From Vibrio sp. HA2012 (GTDB lineage Bacteria; Pseudomonadota; Gammaproteobacteria; Enterobacterales; Vibrionaceae), in contig NZ_PFXK01000001.1 of NCBI RefSeq assembly GCF_002812955.1, positions 186,001 through 250,000 of the forward strand: a stretch of DNA of 64,000 bases, given 5' to 3'. The notes under the pieces were generated by a model. It worked only from the letters and a program-made list of their open reading frames with translations, was not told where the DNA came from and did not search any database. The position numbers were made by a program, and so were the translations under genes. Below are positions 8,757 through 17,200 of this stretch, in pieces; the stretch's first letter is position 1; each line of letters starts with the position of its first letter.

Positions 8757-9110
8757 AGAATTGGGAAAGCCAAGTTACGTGGGCGGGTTTCTGATGCAAC
8801 CCTAGGAGGGTCACAAGCCTGCCACCGGTCGCCTTAATGCATCCAGAAAGCGTATTCTTGACTGGTGGCAACTTGCGTGGGGGATAGTGGTCAATGGCAG
8901 AAGAAATTTTTTATCGAAGCCTCCATGTCCTTGCCCATTTTCCGCCTCGGGTATGTGATCGCCTCGGGTATGTGATTTTGAGGATGTTTTTGATGCTATG
9001 GGGCTACAGGTCAAAGGGGTAAAGAGCCGGTTGCTGATCCCGGAATGGTGAAGACAAATTTCACACGTATCTTTGGGATCAGCGCCTGATTATTATGCTT
9101 AGATTTCTGT
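8757..9110. other. Gene-poor stretch with decayed reading frames
   Basis: No intact gene is supported. A plus-strand frame at about 8808-8957 reads like protein (RKRILDWWQLAWG) but has no start and is stopped at 8957, so it may be a gene remnant. An inverted repeat GCTGATCCC (9033-9041) / GGGATCAGC (9075-9083) lies just 3' of the lipoprotein gene and could help end its transcription. Confidence 0.4.
8943..8976. repeat. 17-bp perfect tandem duplication
   Basis: Two exact copies of CGCCTCGGGTATGTGAT stand side by side inside the decayed stretch. The unit is not a multiple of three, so it shifts any frame running through it. Confidence 0.9.
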
Positions 9111-9114
9111 TTTA

Positions 9115-10626
9115 TTAGTCATCAGTACTTGATCCAATCTTTGCTGCGGCTACTTTCCATTTTGCATATAAATTATCAGCCAGTGTTCTGTTGGTCGTCA
9201 TCAACCCTCCAGTATAAACACTGCTGTCGCTTATATAATATGAGTAGCTACCATCTTCGGCGTCTCGGATATATACAATAGAAGTGCTGTTGCTGGCAGT
9301 TTCATCTGTAACCAGGTTGGATATACGAAGGTTTAGATCATTGATATAAAGTTCATAACTAAATATACCCGTTTTTGTAGAAGGTGTATCTGCTAATAAC
9401 CAGGTGGATTCTGTGGTTGTGCCGTTTTGCGTAATAGACACGGCATTACCTGAAGATGAGCCAGTTAGCATAACCTCACTGTATTCACCAAAAGCTAGGG
9501 TAATGTACTGCGGATCAGGAACAGCGGTATCATCACTATTATCGTAAATCAGGTAATAAGTTTTTCCTGCTAGGTCATCACTGGAAAAGCAGTAGTAGTC
9601 AAGAGTTTCAGAGTCCACATCATCGTTATAGTCGTTGAATTTGCTAAGATCTACCAGCAGAGAAACTTTTGGCTGTGAAATCACGGCAAATTCATTTCCC
9701 CGGAAAAGAACATCTGTTGTTACATTGTTTTCGTCGACATTGTATGAATAGGCATTCTGTGTCTCATTATAATTTACAGGGTAGCTGTTGGTCACTTCAC
9801 CTGAGTTATCTCTAATACTTATTGTGGTGTCAGTAAATGATAGGCCACCCATATCAGCATTTCCTAGTTCATATGGATTACTTGGAAGCTGCATAAAAGT
9901 ATTGCCATAATCAAAAGTTTCATGGCTGCTGTCGGTATCTAGTTTGGTGAAAAAATCAGAAAAAGAGGAAGGGGAACTATTGCTGTTACCGCTACTGTCA
10001 ATCACGATACTATCAAGATCGTCACCATCGTTTACTGCGTTATTTACCGCGTTCACAATAGTGGCTACAGAGTTTTTTATGGTACTTTTATTATTGATAG
10101 AGCTACTCAGTGCTTCTTTTAGTACGCTGGTAATTGAACGTGCTGTCAGATGAACAGCATCTGCGGTAGTTGATGTATCTTCCAGATAATTGCCGCTAAG
10201 CAGCTCTTCATCAACGCCTAATTCTGCTGCCAGATCAGATAAAGTGAGATCTGAAGTATGAACGATGGTTGTAAAAGGAGATATTACACTGGAACCTGCA
10301 TCGGCGTACATTTCAAAGGTTTCTTTTACCAGACCAGCGGTATCGCTGTCATAAGTACTTCCTGCTACTGCCCGCACAATGATTGGATATTGGCTGCCTT
10401 CAGCATCAATTGCAACGGAGCCGTCAGTACCTGTATTTTCAAGCTGTATATCTCCTGCGTCTATTGTATCGTTTTCATTTACGTCGAGGTAAACTTCTGC
10501 ATTTATCAGATATCCGTCAATTGCTTGGGCAGAATAGGCCGAACCGGAACTATCGCTTGAACTATGATGACAACCCGATAACACTAGTGTTATTGCTGTA
10601 AGTAGGGCGTTTTTTTTTATTTTCAT
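9115..10626 (-). CDS. Large outer-surface or periplasmic lipoprotein, unknown function
   Basis: 503 aa. The start is placed at the ATG giving MKIKKNALLTAITLVLSGC, a lipoprotein signal with lipobox LSGC and lipidation at Cys 19. An in-frame GTG 15 nt upstream is possible but would push the signal inward. A Ser/His-rich linker follows, then a segment with the calcium-loop-like motif DVNENDTIDAGD near residue 50, as in dockerin/EF-hand proteins. The rest is Ser-, Asp- and Thr-rich, acidic and probably beta-rich. No enzyme motif was recognised. The gene is monocistronic with a long AT-rich upstream region. Such proteins occur on vibrio and shewanella surfaces, but the role here is unknown. Confidence 0.8.
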   Translation of the reverse strand: MKIKKNALLTAITLVLSGCHHSSSDSSGSAYSAQAIDGYLINAEVYLDVNENDTIDAGDIQLENTGTDGSVAIDAEGSQYPIIVRAVAGSTYDSDTAGLVKETFEMYADAGSSVISPFTTIVHTSDLTLSDLAAELGVDEELLSGNYLEDTSTTADAVHLTARSITSVLKEALSSSINNKSTIKNSVATIVNAVNNAVNDGDDLDSIVIDSSGNSNSSPSSFSDFFTKLDTDSSHETFDYGNTFMQLPSNPYELGNADMGGLSFTDTTISIRDNSGEVTNSYPVNYNETQNAYSYNVDENNVTTDVLFRGNEFAVISQPKVSLLVDLSKFNDYNDDVDSETLDYYCFSSDDLAGKTYYLIYDNSDDTAVPDPQYITLAFGEYSEVMLTGSSSGNAVSITQNGTTTESTWLLADTPSTKTGIFSYELYINDLNLRISNLVTDETASNSTSIVYIRDAEDGSYSYYISDSSVYTGGLMTTNRTLADNLYAKWKVAAAKIGSSTDD

Positions 10627-10641
10627 ATAATAATTACTCAC

Positions 10642-11009
10642 AATGTATTCATTAGCTTAATAAGTGATGAGTAGAATATTGTATATTTGAGAATAATAAA
10701 GTATCAGTATTGAGAATTTTTGGGAAAACAGAAAAATCAATTTCATATTGAATATTAATATGCTCATCGACAGATGAAGGTGTATCTGAGTATCCGGATA
10801 CTCGGGTTCCTTGTTGGTTGATTTAGTCCTGTGATTTTAGTGCTTCACAGGCGGTGCTGTTAAGGTGTCCAATGGTAACTTTGAAAACCCAGCGGATAAA
10901 TTTTCGGTTAGCTCTATAGCGACATTAGCCCCTTTACCAGCAAAGACCAGCATATGTCCAAGTAGTTTTTTTACCTGATTTGTAAGAGCCCGAGATATTT
11001 TTAAACCTG
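10642..11009. other. AT-rich intergenic region upstream of the lipoprotein gene
   Basis: It holds the presumed lipoprotein promoter in an AT-rich stretch at 10642-10770 and a perfect 16-bp palindrome GAGTATCCGGATACTC at 10788-10803. On the minus strand it also holds an open frame ending at 10837 (listed separately). No clear single promoter could be chosen. Confidence 0.4.
10837..10953 (-). pseudogene. Possible small ORF or 3' gene remnant
   Basis: A minus-strand frame is open from about 11025 to the TAA at 10837 and reads like protein. From the only ATG (10953) it would give 38 aa starting MLVFAGKGANVAIELTENL. There is no convincing ribosome-binding site, and the frame upstream overlaps the end of the TetR gene in another phase. 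It may be the tail of a lost gene or chance. The call is weak. Confidence 0.25.
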
Positions 11010-11672
11010 TTAACCCTGCCGCATTGTCTCAGCACCTGCAAGCAGCAGGGTTAGTTTCTTTAGCCACCATTGCTTAGGTTCACCGGAAATAATACTGATA
11101 ACATATTCAACATGTTTTGCCGTACGGCTGTTGCTGGCAATTTGCCAGGAATGGCTTAAACGTTCAGTGGCTTTCTGGCCTTGTTTATTGGGGATGAGTA
11201 ATTGTTGCCAGGTTGAAGCACTGTCAGTGGTCATATCGATAATACTGTCGATGATTAATGCCGCGTCTTCTGCACTAAAACCCATCCCCTCCAGTTTGTA
11301 GCAGGTTGTAGAGAATAGACGAATAGCCGCTGGAGGGGTACGGTCAGCAGCACGAATGGTTGAGGCTAATCCCTGATATTTCGCATACAACTCCCACAGT
11401 GAGCAGGCAAGGTGATGCAAATAGGCTCTCCAGTCCGTTGCTGTGTTATCAAGAGAAAGCTGACAGATAGCAAGATCGAAGGCTGAATAGATAATCTCTT
11501 CCCGGTTTTTTACATGCCGGTATAATGATGAATGATCTACACCAAGATGAATGGCTATTTTTTTCAGGGTAACTTTATCTAACCCCAGAGTCAGTGCCGC
11601 TTCTGCGATAGTTTCCCGGGAGATTCTGGCCGGCCGGCCAACGGATAGATCGGATTTATGCTTTATCGTCAT
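11010..11672 (-). CDS. TetR-family transcriptional regulator
   Basis: 220 aa. The N-terminal TetR helix-turn-helix is at about 15-65 (AALTLGLDKVTLKKIAIHLG then HSSLYRHVKNREEI). The C-terminal ligand/dimer domain is diverged. It follows the two ABC genes on the same strand after a 113-nt gap with a hairpin. A perfect 39-bp palindrome stands in the promoter of that ABC pair. Inference: this protein is the repressor that binds it, and the ligand may relate to the transported iron-siderophore or drug. The start codon is ATG with only a weak AAGAAT upstream. Confidence 0.88.
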   Translation of the reverse strand: MTIKHKSDLSVGRPARISRETIAEAALTLGLDKVTLKKIAIHLGVDHSSLYRHVKNREEIIYSAFDLAICQLSLDNTATDWRAYLHHLACSLWELYAKYQGLASTIRAADRTPPAAIRLFSTTCYKLEGMGFSAEDAALIIDSIIDMTTDSASTWQQLLIPNKQGQKATERLSHSWQIASNSRTAKHVEYVISIISGEPKQWWLKKLTLLLAGAETMRQG

Positions 11673-11717
11673 TATTCTTGTTTAACAGCTGGATAAGATA
11701 CGTACAATAGTGAAGAG

Positions 11718-11749
11718 AAGGCGTGCTGATAGTTTAATCAACACGCCTT
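11718..11749 (-). terminator. Hairpin between ABC gene and TetR gene
   Basis: Stem AAGGCGTG / CACGCCTT extended by TGAT / ATCA with one mismatch, and loop AGTTTA. The U-tract is poor (CTCTTC on the minus strand), so it may be a partial terminator that lowers TetR expression relative to the ABC genes. Confidence 0.6.
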
Positions 11750-11785
11750 GTGCTGGCAAATGGATATTTTCGTCTCAGTGACACT

Positions 11786-13606
11786 TTAGTGGTGACGAAT
11801 ATGCCAATCCGCAGCTTGAGTCCAGCGTTTCCAAAGATCTGAGTATAGGCCAGATTGTTTAACCAGTGTTTGGTGTGTGCCTTTTTCTATTATTTTTCCA
11901 CTTTCCAACACAACGATTTGGTCTGCATTGCTGATCGTTGACAGTTTGTGGGCAACCACAATAACAGTTTTATGTGCTGTCAATGCCTGCAGCGCTTTCT
12001 GGAAGGCCAGTTCATTGGTTGGATCAATCGCTGCGGTCGCTTCATCCATAATCACGATGGGGGCATCTTTGAGAATAGCCCTGGCAATCGACAGTCTCTG
12101 GCGTTCCCCTCCGGAAAGCGTCGAACCGCCTTCACTGATATGAGTTTGATAGCCATTTGGAAGTGACATAATAAAATCGTGAGCTTGAGCCATACAAGCG
12201 GCATGTTTAACCTCCGCCATCGTCGCATTTTTCTTACCTAACGTTATATTATCCAGCACGGTGCCTGAGAAAAGAAATACATCCTGAAAAACGACGGTAA
12301 TAAGTGTATTGAGTGTTTCTGCCTTGATGTCACGAATGTCTACTCCACCAATGGAAACATTTCCGGCATTGGGATCCCAGAATCGGGCAACCAGATTCAG
12401 AACAGTACTTTTGCCTGCTCCGGAAGGACCGACTATCGCAGTCATGGTATTTTCTCCGGTTGAGAAAGAGAGTTCGTTCAATACTGGAACGTCGGCATGA
12501 TAACCAAAAGTGACGTTATGGAAATCGATACTGCAGTTATCGGGCTCTTTTCCAATTATAGGTTCGGGAAGCGGTTGTTCAGTCAGTATCCTATCAATTC
12601 GGGTTAATGATGCATCAGCCAGACGAGTCTGTTCCATCACAGGAATTAATCCCAATAGGGGGCTGTATAGGGCATAAATTAACATTAATGCGGTAATGAA
12701 GGTGGCCAGAGGCAGCTCATCAGAAAGCAGTAAAACGCTGTCGGCATACATTATCAATGGTATGCCCAGCATGATAAGGGTTCCAAAAATAATCAGAGGA
12801 AAGGTTAGCTGACGAACCATTTTGTTGGAAAGAGTCCTGAATTCACTCAGAGCCAGACGAAAATCTTCCTGACCTTTTGCTATACGGTTAAAGGCTTTGA
12901 TAACACTCATTCCCTGAACATATTCAATCATTCGTGCAGAGGCGGCAGCTTGAATATCTTGACGTTCAAGTCCCAGTTTAGCCATATGTCGGCTGGTAAT
13001 CAGATATACCGGTAGGGCAAGAACAATAGAAGCAGCACCGGCGCAGAATAGGTTAATATCCTGATAGAGAAGGAACAGCAGGACTGCAATAGGAAGGCCT
13101 GATGCTTCGGCAATGCGAGGAAGACCGTCGGAAAGGAAACTTTCTATCATCTGCATATCGGTCGTGATCATGGTGACGGCATCCCCCCTATGTTGGGAGA
13201 AATGAAAACCAAGCGGTAATTTTCTTAGTTTATCCAGCATCTTTAGCCTTAAATCACGCGCTAACTGGAAACTGGCAAACCAGCATTGCCGGGCAGACAG
13301 GAAACTGAATACCACTTGTCCAGTCAGAGAAAGCACAGCCCAAAAAATAATGGAAGTTAACCATTCGGTGGTCGGTATGAAATCATCAGCAACAAGACTG
13401 GTGACCATTAAAATAGCAACACCATAGCCCAGTCCAAGGCAAAATGATTGTATAAAACGGAAGAGAATTCCTTTTGCAACTTGCGTTTTTAGTGGCCCAG
13501 CGAGTTGCCATAAGCGGTGGAGACTCTGCCAGTCAGAATGAGTAGAGGGATTCTCTTCACAAAGCAGTTCATTATCATCAGACAAGGTTTGTGTGGTGTT
13601 AGACAT
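11786..13606 (-). CDS. ABC transporter, fused membrane/ATPase subunit 2 (YbtPQ/IrtAB-like)
   Basis: 606 aa half-transporter: six membrane helices (about 40-330), then the nucleotide-binding domain with Walker A GPSGAGKST, signature LSGGERQR, Walker B VIMDEATAAID and the H-loop VAHKL. Start choice: the ATG at 13606 gives MSNTTQTLSD and has AAGGAG six bases upstream. The longer frame to 13747 would run deep into the preceding gene. The start overlaps the upstream ABC gene by 8 nt (ATGTCTAA), so the two form a heterodimer. Proteins of this exporter fold include the siderophore importers YbtPQ and IrtAB as well as drug exporters. The Fur-like box upstream and the neighbouring suf operon favour iron uptake (inference). 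Confidence 0.88.
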   Translation of the reverse strand: MSNTTQTLSDDNELLCEENPSTHSDWQSLHRLWQLAGPLKTQVAKGILFRFIQSFCLGLGYGVAILMVTSLVADDFIPTTEWLTSIIFWAVLSLTGQVVFSFLSARQCWFASFQLARDLRLKMLDKLRKLPLGFHFSQHRGDAVTMITTDMQMIESFLSDGLPRIAEASGLPIAVLLFLLYQDINLFCAGAASIVLALPVYLITSRHMAKLGLERQDIQAAASARMIEYVQGMSVIKAFNRIAKGQEDFRLALSEFRTLSNKMVRQLTFPLIIFGTLIMLGIPLIMYADSVLLLSDELPLATFITALMLIYALYSPLLGLIPVMEQTRLADASLTRIDRILTEQPLPEPIIGKEPDNCSIDFHNVTFGYHADVPVLNELSFSTGENTMTAIVGPSGAGKSTVLNLVARFWDPNAGNVSIGGVDIRDIKAETLNTLITVVFQDVFLFSGTVLDNITLGKKNATMAEVKHAACMAQAHDFIMSLPNGYQTHISEGGSTLSGGERQRLSIARAILKDAPIVIMDEATAAIDPTNELAFQKALQALTAHKTVIVVAHKLSTISNADQIVVLESGKIIEKGTHQTLVKQSGLYSDLWKRWTQAADWHIRHH

Positions 13607-15446
13607 GATGTGCTCCTTCAGAGATAAGAGAATTTTGGTGACTATCTGTGCGTAGGGTACAGAAATCGTTCCACAAACGTAGATAAGTCCCTTGATTGTT
13701 GAGCAATTCGGTATGAGTCCCACATTCAGCGACTCTTCCATCATCAATCACGACAATCTGATCGACATCGCGGATGGTATTTAGCCGGTGGGCAATAATG
13801 ATAACGGTTTTTCCTTGAGTTAAAGACTCAACGGCTTGTTGGATCAGTGCTTCGTTTTCCGGGTCAGTGAACGCGGTAGCTTCATCCAGAATGATAACCG
13901 GCGCATCTTTAAGAATAGCTCTGGCTATGGCAATACGCTGGCGTTCCCCTCCGGATAATTTTCTTCCTTTGTCACCGATGGTCGTTGCATAACCTTCAGG
14001 CAGTGAAATAATCATGTCATGGATCTGTGCGGCTTTTGCAGCTTGAGTAATATTTTCTTCTGAAGCATCTGGGCAGCCGAAACGAATATTATCAGCGATG
14101 CTGCCACTGAATAAAAACGTATCTTGAAATACGAAAGAGACGGTATCCATCAGTTGTTCAAGGGAAAGTTCTTTCACGTTAACGCCACCTATCGTGATGT
14201 AACCATCGTTTATGTCATAGAATCGGGGGATCAGGCTGGCTAAAGTGCTTTTTCCCGCTCCGGATGGTCCAACAAGAGCGGTGATTTGATTCGGTTCTGC
14301 GATGAAACTGACGTTATTTAATACATTGTGATTATCGTATTTGAAGGAGACGTCGGAAAACTCTACTTTATGATCCCGTAAGGATGTCCAGCGTTTGGTA
14401 TCCGGTTGTTCGGGCGTATTCAGTACATCGGTGGCAAGCTGTGAGCTCATACTGATATGAGCCAGTTCGTGGAATAAGTGGAAGAGTTTCAGCAAGGGAC
14501 GACTGTAGTTGGCACCGACAATAACAAAAAAGACAAAGGTCAGAGTATCTAAGCTCTGGTTCATGACCAGTATAGCTCCAAGGATGATGATAAATACCAC
14601 ATTACTCAACACCAGACTAAAGAAAGTCCCCCCCAAAGGTAGGTAAGCACTGGCCCACTGTTTCTCGATCTGAGCATAATGTTTGATGGCTTCACCCGTC
14701 TCTTGATAACTTTCCCGGGAACGATTGAATATTTTAACAACAGGAAGACCGTTCAGATATTCAACAATAGATGCATTCATTGTCTGTCCCGCTGATTGAT
14801 ACGGATAGGCATAACGGGCACCTCTTTGCATCCCCATAACCAGCAGACAGAACGATATTGGAGTAATGATGACGGCGGCCAGAGCCATGCGCCAGTCAAT
14901 CCAGAATAACCAGATGGAAACGGCCAACCAGGTAGTTATTGCACTGATTCCTTCAGGAATACCGTGTGCGATAATCAGTTCCAGCTTTTCCGGATCATCA
15001 ATCAGAAGTTTTTTGGCATCTCCACTTTTTTTGTGACTGAAATACCCAAGCGGAAGCCGGGCTAGGTGATTGGCAATTTTCAGACGCAATTGGTAGAGGG
15101 TCTCAAAAGCGATAAGATGCGATTGGGTCATGGTGACCCCCATGAATAAGTATCCGCCCAGGATGGATATCAAAGCCGTTGTCAAATACAAAAGAGCAGT
15201 ATGTGAATGGAGTGTATGTTCAACGGCTTGCTGTAGCATCAGATAAATAGCATAAACAGGTACCAGTTCTAATCCGACAGACAGTGTTGCCAGTATTACA
15301 GCGAAAACTAATTTCCCTTGCTGAGATTTCAGTATTGGCCAGATTAAATCCATACAGGCTAAGTAATTTACTGATTGTTGTTTATCTTCAGAAGAGTGAA
15401 GACGTGTTTCTTCATCTTCGTTAGTGTTATCCAGAGTCACACTCAT
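13599..15446 (-). CDS. ABC transporter, fused membrane/ATPase subunit 1 (YbtPQ/IrtAB-like)
   Basis: 615 aa half-transporter. Membrane domain at about 35-330. Nucleotide-binding domain with Walker A GPSGAGKST at 393-401, signature LSGGERQR, and Walker B IILDEATAFTDPENE. From memory of the family, DEATAF.DPENE is typical of the IrtA/IrtB and YbtP/YbtQ siderophore importers. AAGGAG lies nine bases before the ATG. It is first gene of an operon with the 11786-13606 partner and perhaps tetR. Its promoter (15485-15513) carries a palindrome and a Fur-like box. The substrate is not determined by sequence; drug efflux is the alternative. Confidence 0.88.
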   Translation of the reverse strand: MSVTLDNTNEDEETRLHSSEDKQQSVNYLACMDLIWPILKSQQGKLVFAVILATLSVGLELVPVYAIYLMLQQAVEHTLHSHTALLYLTTALISILGGYLFMGVTMTQSHLIAFETLYQLRLKIANHLARLPLGYFSHKKSGDAKKLLIDDPEKLELIIAHGIPEGISAITTWLAVSIWLFWIDWRMALAAVIITPISFCLLVMGMQRGARYAYPYQSAGQTMNASIVEYLNGLPVVKIFNRSRESYQETGEAIKHYAQIEKQWASAYLPLGGTFFSLVLSNVVFIIILGAILVMNQSLDTLTFVFFVIVGANYSRPLLKLFHLFHELAHISMSSQLATDVLNTPEQPDTKRWTSLRDHKVEFSDVSFKYDNHNVLNNVSFIAEPNQITALVGPSGAGKSTLASLIPRFYDINDGYITIGGVNVKELSLEQLMDTVSFVFQDTFLFSGSIADNIRFGCPDASEENITQAAKAAQIHDMIISLPEGYATTIGDKGRKLSGGERQRIAIARAILKDAPVIILDEATAFTDPENEALIQQAVESLTQGKTVIIIAHRLNTIRDVDQIVVIDDGRVAECGTHTELLNNQGTYLRLWNDFCTLRTDSHQNSLISEGAHHV

Positions 15447-15471
15447 AGATTACTCCTTGTTCTATGTAAAT

Positions 15472-15490
15472 GAGAATGGATGTCATTATT
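15472..15490 (-). promoter_or_regulatory. Fur-like box upstream of the ABC operon
   Basis: The minus strand reads AATAATGACATCCATTCTC, matching the 19-bp Fur consensus GATAATGATAATCATTATC at 14 of 19 positions. It overlaps the predicted -10 element, a position where Fur-Fe(II) would repress. Confidence 0.5.
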
Positions 15491-15513
15491 GATCCTGTAC
15501 ATGTTATTTGCAA
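15485..15513 (-). promoter_or_regulatory. Predicted sigma-70 promoter of the ABC operon
   Basis: Minus strand -35 TTGCAA (15508-15513), 17-nt spacer, -10 AATAAT (15485-15490). The start of transcription would lie near 15478, about 32 nt before the ATG at 15446. The -35 lies inside the palindrome and the -10 inside the Fur-like box. Confidence 0.55.
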
Positions 15514-15536
15514 CATTGTGTTGCAAATAACATGTA
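15498..15536. promoter_or_regulatory. 39-bp perfect palindromic operator (18-3-18)
   Basis: Left arm TACATGTTATTTGCAACA (15498-15515), centre TTG, right arm its exact reverse complement (15519-15536). It covers the -35 region of the ABC promoter. Length and symmetry fit a TetR-family operator, and a tetR gene lies at the end of the same gene group. Confidence 0.75.
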
Positions 15537-15560
15537 AATAGTATTCTTACTGAATTTTGC

Positions 15561-15974
15561 TTATGGGAGGGGAGAAATATTCTTTCTGATCAATGCTTGG
15601 GTTCGGGTAATAATAGCATTGAGCCCTATGGTTCTGGTTGGGGTCAAATGTTCTTGTAGCTCTATTTCACCAAACCAGGCGAACAGATCAAATCCATCTA
15701 TCTGTTTTGCTGGCTGACCGTTATAGGCAATAATGATAAGAGCCAGCAAACCGCGAACTATAGCGGCATCGCTGGTGGCATTGATATGTATTAATCCATC
15801 AGCATAATCCAGAGTAAGCCAGACCTGACTCTGACACCCTTGTACCTGATTGGCGTGTATTTGTTCTGTGGTTGGCAGGGTAGAAAAACGTTCACCTAAT
15901 TCAATCAGGTACAGGTATTTTTCTTCCCAATTGCTACAGCGATTAAAGTTTTTTGTCACTTTTTCCGGAGTCAT
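15561..15974 (-). CDS. sufE: Cysteine desulfuration protein SufE
   Basis: 137 aa sulfur-transfer partner of SufS. It accepts persulfide sulfur on its conserved Cys, seen in QGCQSQVW (the equivalent of E. coli Cys51), and passes it to SufBCD. Length matches the family (138 aa in E. coli). The start ATG overlaps the sufS stop by one base. Last gene of the suf operon. Confidence 0.95.
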   Translation of the reverse strand: MTPEKVTKNFNRCSNWEEKYLYLIELGERFSTLPTTEQIHANQVQGCQSQVWLTLDYADGLIHINATSDAAIVRGLLALIIIAYNGQPAKQIDGFDLFAWFGEIELQEHLTPTRTIGLNAIITRTQALIRKNISPLP

Positions 15975-17200
15975 TATTTTCCCAGTAATTGTTCAATTTT
16001 TTTCAGACCGTCTACAAGTGCATCAATATCACTTTGGTCGGTATACAGTGCAAAAGAGGCTCTGCATATTGCTGATAGTTTGTATCTTTTAAGCAGAGGA
16101 AGGGCACAATGATGCCCGGTTCTGATTGCGATACCGTACTTATCCAGAAAACTACCGACATCAAAGGCATGATGTTCTCCCAGATTGAATGAAATGACAC
16201 CCGTGTGAACCGGACGTGGTGGTGATAATAAGGTGAGTGATGAAATTGTGGTCAACTGTTCTAATGCATAATCCATGATGGCATTTTCATATGTTTGTAT
16301 CTGTTCTGACCCTATTGTCTCAATATATTGAACAGCGGTACCCAGCCCGAGTATACCGGTAATATTGGGGGTTCCTGTCTCAAATTTCCAGGGAGCCGGT
16401 TGATAAGTACAACCTTGTGTCAGGTCGACATCTTCGATCATGGCTCCGCCCCCTTGCCAGGGAGGTAGGCTCTCGAGCCATTGGTCGCTGATATAGAGTA
16501 TGCCGGTGCCTGTTGGTCCATAGAGTTTATGACCAGAAAATACATAGAAATCACAGCCGGTTAGTTGTACATCAACCGTTTCATGCATAATGCCCTGAGC
16601 ACCGTCTACCAAGGTTGCGATTCCCTTAGATTTCGCCCACTGGCAAATTGAACGGATCGGGTTTACTGTTCCGAGAACGTTTGATACGTGGCTAAGTGCG
16701 ATCAATCTGGTTTTATCGGTCACCAGATTGGATAAATCTTCCAATACCAGAGTGCCATTATCTCTGACAGGCCATATGATAAGTTTGAGTTCATAGCGCT
16801 GTGCCGCCATCTGCCATGGAATAATATTAGCGTGGTGCTCCATTTCTGTAATGATAATTTCGGAACCCCTTTCACAGGCAATCACCGGGAAAGTGTTTGC
16901 TACCAGATTAATCGCCTCAGTCGATCCTTTAGTGAAGATAATGTTGGACGCTGACTCGGCATGAATAAACCTGGCGATACTTCGTCTGACATCTTCTACG
17001 TTCTGTGTTGCAACAGAGCTGAGATGGTGAATGCCGCGATGTACTGTGGAATACTCTTCATGATAGAAATGTTGCATTCTTTCTGTGACACAGTAGGGTT
17101 TTTGAGCCGTAGCAGCACTGTCCAGATAGATCAATGGCTTATCTGTGATAGTATTCAAAAGAGGGAAGTCTGTTCTCCAAGGACTGTTTAACTTATTCAT
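15974..17200 (-). CDS. sufS: Cysteine desulfurase SufS
   Basis: 408 aa PLP enzyme that removes sulfur from L-cysteine for Fe-S cluster assembly. Seen: the PLP-binding Lys in FSGHKLYGPTG, the active-site Cys in RTGHHCALPLL, and the conserved HHANIIPW. Start choice: the ATG at 17200 overlaps the sufD stop as ATGA and gives MNKLNSPWRTDFP, close to the 406 aa E. coli protein. The longer frame to 17230 lacks support. Cytoplasmic; works with SufE. Confidence 0.96.
   Translation of the reverse strand: MNKLNSPWRTDFPLLNTITDKPLIYLDSAATAQKPYCVTERMQHFYHEEYSTVHRGIHHLSSVATQNVEDVRRSIARFIHAESASNIIFTKGSTEAINLVANTFPVIACERGSEIIITEMEHHANIIPWQMAAQRYELKLIIWPVRDNGTLVLEDLSNLVTDKTRLIALSHVSNVLGTVNPIRSICQWAKSKGIATLVDGAQGIMHETVDVQLTGCDFYVFSGHKLYGPTGTGILYISDQWLESLPPWQGGGAMIEDVDLTQGCTYQPAPWKFETGTPNITGILGLGTAVQYIETIGSEQIQTYENAIMDYALEQLTTISSLTLLSPPRPVHTGVISFNLGEHHAFDVGSFLDKYGIAIRTGHHCALPLLKRYKLSAICRASFALYTDQSDIDALVDGLKKIEQLLGK

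Noticed and set aside
8811-9014. 67 aa minus-strand reading frame
   Set aside because: No ribosome-binding site, no recognisable protein, and it spans the tandem duplication.
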